The translations under genes and the position numbers were made by a program. The notes below the pieces were generated by a model. The model saw only the letters and a program-made list of their open reading frames with translations, did not search any database and was not told the origin of the DNA. Positions 8,684 to 16,901 of a DNA stretch of 21,873 bases are shown piece after piece (the first letter of the stretch is position 1; each line of letters starts with the position of its first letter). The DNA is from Azolla pinnata (Eukaryota > Streptophyta > Polypodiopsida > Salviniales > Salviniaceae): positions 40,038 to 61,910 of the forward strand of contig JBBBWG010027668.1 in the NCBI GenBank assembly GCA_037176905.1, in the 5' to 3' direction.

Positions 8684-11600
8684 TCAAACATTGCCTTCAG
8701 AGAGAGTAGATGCATTCATATGTAACAACAATGCCTTACACTCTGTGCTTTCAAGGAGTCCTTTTTTCTCATCTCTTCGCTGAATGGCCTCAATTACTTG
8801 ATTTTCCAGGAGTTGATTCGCCAATTGGAGATCAATAAGTTCCACTCTTTGTTTCTCCAAATCCTTCTTTGATTGCTCAAGCTCTCTTCTTGCCATGTTT
8901 ATTCTATTGTCGAGTTCAGTTTTCATGCAGCAATCAAGTATTCTTGATTGGAGTGGTGCATCATCATCGTCGTCATTCAATTGCTTTGATAAATCGATTT
9001 TAATCTTCTCTTCATTTTGTATGCTTTCATCCATGATGCCGCACATTATTGAGCTTTCCTTCTTAATTTCTCTGGCACGAGTATCCAACTATACATGACA
9101 AATATAGCATTATGAGGATAGATGGAGACATTGCAGTGACTTATTTTGTACTGATTTAGCCATTCTAATTGATCTCGTTGATATATATTGGAAAACTACA
9201 TCCAACATTGAAATTGATTATTGAAAATCTGTAGAAAATTTGCATTAATTTGTTTAGGGTTCAGGAGAAAAACCGCTCCAGCAAACCTGTTTTCTGAGAT
9301 ATTCGCCAATTATTTTTAGAATGCACCACTCTTTTAACATATGCACAAAAGAGCACTCTTGGCTCAAGTAATCGTATATTGGAATGCCTCAAATTTTTAA
9401 AATGTTGACTAATATGTTCATTAAATACAAGTTTGGAAACAACTCCGGTATTTATTGAGAGAACTATGTGAACACACTTCTGCCGCTTCTCATAAAACTA
9501 TGCTCGACTGTTAGAACTATGTATGCCTTTACTGTCAAGAATTGAGACTAATGTGCTCTGATCGAAGTTAAATCTTCCATAATTAGCGTCTCAATTCATT
9601 TATTCATAAATTTATAGTAAGAATCTGAAGTGAATTACTGTATAATGCTCCTAAGAGCAGTAGATATATAATCGCAGAAGATGTTGGATAAACCTGTAAG
9701 ACAGTTTTCCCTAATCCAATCACCTCTGCCTCCAGATTCCGTATATAGTCTTGTAGCCTCATTTTGTGAGCATCCATCATCTCTCTCTTCTGCTTATAAA
9801 ACTCCAGCCTTTCTTTTCCTCTCTTCTGGAGCTTTCTCAAATCTGATGGCAGAGTTCTGTTGCCAGAAAACGTCAACATCTTCACTGAAGAGACATGAAA
9901 CTTGAACAGTTACATCTATGCATACAACACTAAGGAAACAACTCAATTACTAGACAAAACCTGGTCCATAACATAAACATAAAAGCTAAAAGACCAGTCG
10001 TAAGACAGGTTAACATTCTAATAATACATCTGGTTATGGAACAAGACAAGTGGTTTTGAGTTATTTATTCAATAGCATTATGTACAAAGTCCGAGGCCTG
10101 AAGCAGAAATTTTGACCTTTAACATCTGCACAGCCATAGCATGCTTAGCAAACACAAACGTACATCTGTTTGAATATTTAAAACAAGGAAGCCTCCGGTA
10201 CAAAAGGGCATATTACCCTTGAATGATTTGCATACTGCAGGATGAGCTAGAAACACCATCCATGACATCCAAAATTGTGCCGGACTGGTGTATGTATTGT
10301 AGAGATGATGAGAAGTAACTGTCCATTCATTTTATTCCTTTTGTACCAAGTCAGCAACATTTGAAGGCCTTAATACAGAAAGATATCTGAGGAACTAAAT
10401 AGTTTTCATTCTCTCATCAAAAACATTGAAGAAGATGAATGATTAATACTAGGCTGCAAACACAGAGCATTGACAAGTGTTTGTTGACCACTTTAATGTC
10501 AAATAAAAAATTGGAATGCCAGCAGAAGAAGATTTCGCAAAAATACATATATTTCTCAAAAAACTCTAGGAAAGAAACAAGCCATTCGTCTGTTTCTTTC
10601 GCAAAAATACATATATTTCATACAAAAATCGCAAGTTGGAGGACAACGCATGCATAACTGTGTGTTTGTTTGTCTGTATAATAATGCATGGAAAACTAGA
10701 CATTCAGTTTTTCCGTTCTTTTCTTGAGTTTGTTTCCCGTGCAACTAATTTAAAGGCAAGAATCAGACGAAATATTAACCAGGAATAAAGCATGTACAAA
10801 TACAGAGGTGGAATTGCCAAACTACCTTTGTTCCAAAATAATCTCAGAAACTGCTTGATTGACTGTCTTCAATTCTTCATCTTTCTCTAATATTTTCACA
10901 GAAAGGTCAGCTTCTTTCAGCTTCAAAGAAAGGCACCGTCTTCTGATCTCGGACAGAATCTTATTCTGCTTTGAAAGCTCTAATTTCTTGGCAAAGTTGA
11001 TCTCTTTCTCTTTCTATAATTTGGTGACGAAAATGGAAAGAAAATGAAGAAACCATTCGTGAAGATTTATGGGAAAGTCGATGCAAAATGATGCGAAAAC
11101 AAGCAGAATCGCAAGAAATAGCTGCTCCTACAACGGCAGCTTACAGAGAAAAGGAATGGAGAAGACGATGCAAGACATACAATCAGTAAATTCATTGCTG
11201 ATGCTTTAGAGACGGATCACTTTACATGTAAGAGGACGATCATCCATGGCTGAAAGCTCGAGAAAATCCAAAAGAACGAAACGGAGAGGCTCATATTTAT
11301 CCATACTATTGCTAGAGAACAACTCGAGCCTATAAAACCGAAGGGAGGGAATTGGACGAGGGAAAACCGGGATGGAATGAAGACGATGGAAGAAGAAGGC
11401 GAAGGAACGAAGAAGAAAAAGAAGAAGATCAAGAAGGACAAGGCGCGTTTGAACGGGGGGAAGGCGAAGAAGGATCGATCAGTTTGTTTGTTGCTTCCAT
11501 ACGCTTGAGTTAGAGATGGACTTACCTGCAGGCGAAGGAGGAGGATGCGCCTGTTTTCTTCCATGTCCGAGATGCGGGTCGGCCAAAGGTGCGCAGCCAT
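8684..11600 (-). CDS. Coiled-coil protein, at least four exons, one internal exon not located
   Basis: Family unknown. Exon 1 (11600-11526) starts at an ATG in the context GCCATGGC, encodes MAAHLWPTRISDMEENRRIL and five more residues, and ends in CTGCAG|GTAAGT. Exon 2 (11013-10826) follows the acceptor AATTATAG in phase 0, adds 62 residues of Lys/Glu/Leu-rich heptad-like sequence and ends in ACAAAG|GTAG. Exon 3 (about 9884-9694, acceptor TGTCTCTTCAG) gives about 63 residues (KMLTFSGNRTLPSDLRKLQK onward) and ends in TTACAG|GTTTAT. Exon 4 (9088-8684, acceptor CATGTATAG) continues in phase 0 with 134 residues, an Asp run and a long coiled coil (RRELEQSKKDLEKQRVELID), and stops with TGA. Exons 1-2 leave two bases over, but exon 3 needs one, so an exon of length 3n+2 is probably missing between 9890 and 10820. 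A GTAAGG donor-like site just before the end of exon 4 could allow another 3' end. Coiled-coil proteins of this kind are often cytoskeletal or structural; no specific role can be assigned. Confidence 0.7.
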
Positions 11601-11726
11601 GGCGAGAGCTGGAGCAGACAGACGAGAGACAGACGAAAAATCTCGCAAGAATCCACGACAGTCGCGAGCTGCATGTGAACAAGAAGACGACGACGACGAC
11701 GACGACGACGACGATGCTGATGGCAT
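11601..11726 (-). other. Possible N-terminal extension of the coiled-coil gene
   Basis: The exon-1 frame stays open upstream to an ATG at 11726, adding 42 residues: MPSA, a Ser run encoded by the (GAC)n repeat on the other strand, and then an Arg/Ser-rich segment (AARDCRGFLRDFSSVSRLS). Such a composition resembles an organelle transit peptide. I prefer the start at 11600 for its context (GCCATGGC) and because the upstream start lies in repeat DNA, but the extension cannot be excluded. Confidence 0.25.
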
Positions 11727-12600
11727 GGTGATGATGGTGATAATGGTGATGATGGTGACGGTGGTGATGATGGTGATGATGGTGACGGTGGTGATGGTGA
11801 TGGTGATCATGGTGATCATGGTGACGGTGGTGATCATGGGATGGTGATCATGGTGATCATGGTGACGGTGGTGATGATGGCGATGGTGCTGATGGTGCTG
11901 ATGGTGACCATGGTGATGATGGTGATGGTGACGGTGGTGATCATGGTGACCATGGTGATGGTGATGGTGGTGATGATGGTGATGGTGATCATGGTGATGC
12001 TGGTGATGCTGATGATGGTGATGGTCGTGATGGTGATGGTGATAATGGTCATGATCATGGCCTGACGATGATGATGATAGTGATGGTGATGTTGGTGACG
12101 GTGATGGTGGCGGTCGTGGTGATGTAGATGATGGTGATGGTGGCGGTCGTGGTGATGTAGATGATGGTGATGGTGATGAATGATGATGGTGTTGATGTAG
12201 ATGATGGTGAACTATGATGGTGCTAGTGCAGATGATGGTGAACGATGATGCTGGTGGTGATGTAGATGATCATGGTGACCGATGATGATGATGGTGGTGA
12301 TCAGATGATGGTGATGGTGGTGAACGATGATGGTGCTGATGCCGACGATGGACAATGATGGTGATGATGTAGATGATAGTGATGGTGGTGAATGATGATG
12401 GTGCTGATGTAGGCGAGGATGATGGTGCTGATGTAGATGATGGTGAACGATGATGGTGATGGTGATGGTGATGGTGATGGTGGTGATGGTGGTGATGGTG
12501 ATGATGGTGATGACAGTGATTATGGTGATGGTGATGGTGGTGATGGTGGTGATGGTGATCATGATGATGATGGTGGTGGTGGTGATGATGATGGTCGTGA
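11683..12600. repeat. (GAC)n then GGTGAT / GATGGTGAC minisatellite
   Basis: Ten or eleven GAC triplets (about 11686-11714) are followed by nearly 900 bp of GGTGAT, GATGGTGAC, GGTGATCATGGTGACGG and GTAGATGATGGTGA units. Periodicity is in multiples of three with occasional one-base slips (for example near 11838), so long frames such as Met-Val, Ile-Thr or His repeats appear and vanish and are not taken as genes. The array directly abuts the 5' end of the minus-strand coiled-coil gene, so it would occupy its promoter and leader. Confidence 0.9.
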
Positions 12601-13990
12601 CAACGAATGACGACGATGAGGGTGGTGATTTTTCCGCCCGAAAATTTCGTTTCATTGGTTAAAGAAGTTTTACAATACAAAACCAAGAGTAGTTTAGGGT
12701 TTTACAATACATAACCAAGAGTAGTTTAGGGTTTAAGATTTAGTAGAAAACCTAAAACCCTGAGCTTCTCCAAGCTAATCGTAGCTATTTTCTGATACAA
12801 TTCTACCTGCTAACCAATACCACTTAATCAGTCATTCAGGTGGAGCAAATTTCCAAACCATTCTATTCTCGCAATTTTTATAAATACCCGCATGACCCCA
12901 TTGGTCAGGAAAGGCTAACCTTAATATTGTTACGCCTCGTTGTCACTGAACTACTTGCACCGGTCGATATATCTCATACCATTGAACAAGCGATTACGCC
13001 TTGCTTTCCATATATGCCACATGGTTGGTGCAACTGCTGAGCAACTGCAACTGCCACAAGGCGATGATGACGACGGCGGTGGTAGCGAGGATACATCGGA
13101 TGATGAGTGATGATGATGATAGCGGTGGTGAACATGACCACTGTCATCATCACAACATGAACATCAGTAGACACTGGTGGTGATGATGGTGATACTCGAC
13201 CATCATCATCATCATGCATCGAAGGATGATGTTGTTACGGGGAAGATGCGGATAAGAAGACTGCAGGATGATGTTGCCTCGATTGTTCAGGTTTACGATG
13301 ACGATACCCGCATCAGATGCTGCTGCTGCTGTTGATTCGCCAGGGATTCATCGGATGCATCATCATGCCGTCGATGTTGTTGCTACAGTTGATGTCTTCG
13401 ATGCAGCTGTTGCGATCCAGGATTATACATTTGCTTGCAGTTTGACGTGATTCATACTGTTCACACAATCCCAGTCCAAACCAATCGAACTGTGATTTCA
13501 AAGGGCCAATCTTGAAACGTAAACCGAACCGAATCGAACCGAATCGAACCGCTCATCGTTGGATTAATTAACTCTCTGTCTGTCTATCTGTCATCTATAG
13601 TTCGTGCGTACTTAACCGCTTCTCATCGATCGATTCTATCCATCTCTCATCAATCTTCCATCTATCTCTTCTCATTAAGCTCGTCGATTCGAAATCTTCC
13701 TAGCGCCTATTCACTCATCGCCTCAAGCTTCCTGCCGTTGTTCGCTGTTCGACTAACTTTTATACAAATGTATTCCGATTAAACGGAAGTTAGTGCGATC
13801 TCCGAATCTAACGAATACGGCGTTGAAACGAGGCGCTAATCTACAATCTCTAATTTCAGTCCAAATGAGATCAATAAATTTGTCAGGCATTGTTTTTTGG
13901 GTAAAATTGCCTCCCCATGATACATCCCATCATACATCCCATTATACATTTAGAACAGGACATGTCACATGGCACCGTGCCCATTACATG
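12600..13990. other. Intergenic, no gene supported; small repeats
   Basis: A 32-bp direct repeat (ACAATACAWAACCAAGAGTA, then GTTTAGGG) occurs twice at about 12668-12730, each copy ending in a telobox. GAACCGAATCGAACCGAATC repeats lie at about 13523-13550. ATGATG/CATCATC-rich patches at 13060-13230 give short Asp/His/Met frames that I do not accept as genes. AYACATCCCAT is repeated three times at 13920-13950. Confidence 0.5.
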
Positions 13991-14020
13991 TAAACACATA
14001 TGACATACCTGCCATCGTGT

Positions 14021-14512
14021 CCATACATACATACACATGCATGCATGCATACATACATGCATACATACACACATACACACATCCACACATGCATAAATAC
14101 ATAAATGCAAAACATACATACATATACATGCATGCATGCATACATACATGCACACGCACACGCACACATACATACATACACATGCATGCATGCATACATA
14201 CATACACACATCCACACATGCATAAATACATGCATACGCAGCATACACATACATAATCTACATGCATGCATGATGCACACGCACACATGCATTCATACAT
14301 ACATACACACATCCACACATGCATAAATACATACATAAACATACACATACGTACACACACATGCATGCATACATACATACATGCACACACACACGCATAC
14401 ATACATACATACATACACACACATACATGCACATGCACATACATACATACACACACACATACATACATACATACATACATACATGCATGCATGCATACAG
14501 ACATACATAGCC
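14021..14512. repeat. ACAT / ATGC / ACAC tetranucleotide repeat tract
   Basis: About 490 bp of CATACATA, CATGCATG and CACACACA units, including three imperfect 90-100 bp higher-order copies. Each copy contains CACACATCCACACATGCATA, at about 14077, 14207 and 14310. Alternating purine-pyrimidine sequence throughout, so Z-DNA or slipped structures are conceivable. Met-Cys-Val frames (minus) and His-Thr-Tyr frames (plus) cover it only because of the repeat. Confidence 0.9.
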
Positions 14513-14514
14513 AT

Positions 14515-15049
14515 TAAGAAGCGCATTCAAAGAAGCGATGTGAAATACGAACGCATCACCATCATCATCATCATCATCTTCTTCTTCTTCTTCTTCTTCT
14601 TCAGCTGCTCCGATGATCAATCGATCCCCATGTCTGTGTGGTATTTAGGGTTAGGGTTTCGTCTGGAACATGCCTTGAAACGTTTGTTGTTTCACGGACA
14701 GATGCAATGCAGGAACGTCTGGCATTTTCTAGGGTTAGGGTTTTCGGCCTGCTTCCGCTACTGCTATAGCTCAGAAAAACGTATAGCACTGCAAGGATGA
14801 GATCGATCGTAGGCGGGGAAGGAGCAGGCATCGTAGCTGGCTAATGGCAGGCGGGCCGAGATCAAGCTGAGGCAAGCAAGATGCATGTATGCAATTAGGA
14901 AAACTCGCTGTAGATTCTTCGTCTTCTTCTTCTTCATCTTCTTCTTCTTCATCTTTGCTGCGTCTTCCAAGTGGCGATGGCAGGTGCCCATTTCCTCCAT
15001 TCAATTCAATGGCGTGGTATGGGAAATAGATAGATAGATCATAGATATA

Positions 15050-15050
<1 letters not shown>
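14515..15050. other. Intergenic, (ATC)n(TTC)n and two double teloboxes
   Basis: (ATC)n then (TTC)n lies at about 14558-14602. TTTAGGGTTAGGGTTT is at 14644-14659 and CTAGGGTTAGGGTTTT at 14729-14744; both are double teloboxes in the same orientation, 85 bp apart, upstream of the IQD locus. Double teloboxes are typical of plant promoters, but no transcription unit starting immediately downstream was recognised. CTTCTTCATCTTCTT repeats at about 14920-14955. Confidence 0.5.

Positions 15051-15054
<4 letters not shown>

Positions 15055-15085
<31 letters not shown>
15055..15085. repeat. (AT)n dinucleotide repeat
   Basis: An uninterrupted AT run of about 31 bp, next to TAGATAGATAGATCATAGATATACAGA. 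It could provide TATA-like sequence for the IQD gene, whose leader may begin downstream, but no start site can be fixed. Confidence 0.85.
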
Positions 15086-15089
<4 letters not shown>

Positions 15090-15119
15090 TTGCTTTCTGT
15101 GTTTTTCTGATCAGTAAAT

Positions 15120-15720
15120 GACAAAGCTTCTCTTCTCTTCCCCGTGTTTCATCTTCCGTTTTCCATCCCAGTTTTTCTTCCTGTAGTTAATCTCGCTCAT
15201 TTATTTCTCCTCTTCCCATCCATCATCTGTTCCAATTCACCTCCATTCAAGACCCCATCAATCTATCTTTCTTTTCTTTTCTGCTCTTTTCTGCTCTTTT
15301 CTTTTCTTTTCTTTTCTTTTCTGTTTTCATCTGTAATATTGATTCGACCATTTACTTGCTCTGATTGCTGCTTTGCTTTCCATCTCGGACTACTTCCATT
15401 CTGTTGCTTCCCTCAGTAAAGAAAGCCCTTAACCCTTCCTTCCTTCACATGTGGATTCTTTAAAAACCTAGTCTGATTATTCATGCTTTTAATCTGTATT
15501 ATATTCTTCTTCTTCTTCTTCTTCTTCTTCTTCTTCTTCTTCTGCAAGTCGAAGCAAATTGTGCGCAGCAAGAAAGAAGGCGAGCAAAGAAAATCGTCCA
15601 CAAATTGTGCGCTCTCTCTCCTTCTCCGACTCAAGTCTTCCTTTTTTCGCCGAGTAGATTCCCTACTAATCTCATTGCCAAGTCTTTTCTTGTAGAGCTA
15701 TTTGTATGTACTAATTCCTG
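15120..15720 (+). promoter_or_regulatory. Pyrimidine-rich region, candidate promoter and leader of the IQD gene
   Basis: The stretch is strongly C/T-rich on the plus strand: CTTTTCTTTTCTGCTCTTTT at 15270-15330, (TTC)n at about 15507-15541, and CTCTCTCTCCTTCTCC near 15611. Pyrimidine patches just upstream of genes are common in plant core promoters and leaders. It lies after the (AT)n run and before the 15728 repeat array, with the IQD start codon 1.2 kb further on, so a leader intron would be expected. The acceptor-like TTTTTGAATGACAG at 16846-16859 could end it. No coding region was seen. Confidence 0.4.
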
Positions 15721-15727
15721 GCTCTCT

Positions 15728-16330
15728 GGATCCTGTCAGATTATTAAGTTAGCTAGGTGATTGATTAATTGATCATTCACTTAATTAGCGGGCTGTCTGT
15801 ATGTATGAAATCCTGGTTCTTTGGATCCTGTTCGACAATTAAGCTTGTTAATCGATTGGTAGTTGGGCAGGTGATTGATTAGTTATCAATTACTTAATTA
15901 GCAGCCTATCTGTATGCATGAAATCCTGGTTCTTTGGATCCTGTTCGACAATTAAGTTTGCCAATGGTTAGTTAGTTAGGCAGGTGATTGATTAATTAAT
16001 CAATTGCCCAATTAGCGGGCTGTCTGTATGTAATAAATCCTGGTTCTTTGGATCCTATTCGATGATTGAGTCAGCTAATGGATTGCTAGTTACGCAGGGA
16101 ATTGATTAATTAATCAATTGCCCAATTAGCGGGTTATCTGTATGTGCTAAATCCTGGATCCTATTCGATGATTGAGCCAGCTAATGGATTGCTAGTTAGG
16201 CAGGTAATTTGATTAATTAATCAATTGCCCAATTAGCGGGCTATCTTTACGTATTAAATCCTGGTTCTTTGGATCCTATTCGATGATTGAGTCAGTTAAT
16301 GGATTGCGAGTTAGGTAGCTGATGCTTAAT
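15728..16330. repeat. Six-copy tandem repeat (95-115 bp) with TTGATTAATTAATCAA palindrome
   Basis: GGATCCT marks the units at 15728, 15823, 15936, 16050, 16156 and 16271. Most units contain AAATCCTGGTTCTTTGGATC, CCCAATTAGCGGGCTATCTG-like sequence and a GATTGATTAATTAAT element. The last becomes a perfect palindrome in three copies: 18 bp at 15987-16004, 20 bp at 16100-16119 and 16 bp at 16209-16224. It lies upstream of the IQD start codon, in the promoter or a leader intron. The ATTAAT/TGATTGAT cores resemble plant homeodomain sites, which is an inference only. Confidence 0.85.
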
Positions 16331-16901
16331 TAAGTAGTTAATTACTTATTTATCTAGTTGGGGATTATCATTATGCACCGTCTCTTCGTTTCCTTTGTGT
16401 TAAATTCAAATCATCCCTCGTATGAGATCTGTTTGCTCTCTTTAATTCCACGCATGAAATCTCATGCCAATCCCAATCTCTTTGATTTAGTTTTAGTCTG
16501 ACGAATTCGGGCGAGCTTAACATTCTTCTAATCATGGTTAGGCTCATGATTGTTAACGTGGGTAATCATGGGTCGATAATGTGATCAACGAGGTTCATCT
16601 CATGATTAGTGAGAGGCTATACAATTGGTTACTGACATAGCTGATATTTGATGTCTATGATCATGGTTAATCATGCCAAATTCTTGTTATTAAGCCGAAC
16701 CTAATCTTGATTAATTGTCCCCTTTGCTTCGCATTGATAAATCTCTTGTATAATATTTACTTGGATAATTGGTGAGGCTTAATCCAGTCGTTTTTCTTCA
16801 CAATAATGAGGGTGCCCAATCACGGGTTAAAGATTGTGATCAACATTTTTGAATGACAGATTAGGCTCTTTGTTTAGCGGGGTGAAGAATCAAGATCCTT
16901 C
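16331..16901. other. Non-coding stretch upstream of the IQD start codon
   Basis: AT-rich with repeated AATCATG / CATGATTA words (for example 16530-16620), some inverted relative to each other. No open frame of note. It probably belongs to a leader intron plus a short untranslated part of the first coding exon (from about 16860). Confidence 0.4.

Noticed and set aside
11834..12690. Met-Val, Ile-Thr and His-repeat frames over the GGTGAT array
   Set aside because: Pure repeat translation with frame slips, and no domain or start context.
14021..14512. CRISPR-like regular array
   Set aside because: Simple tetranucleotide repeat without unique spacers, in a eukaryotic context.
13965..14800. Met/Cys/Val and His/Thr/Tyr open frames over the ACAT repeat
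   Set aside because: They are artefacts of a tetranucleotide repeat lacking stops in several frames on both strands.
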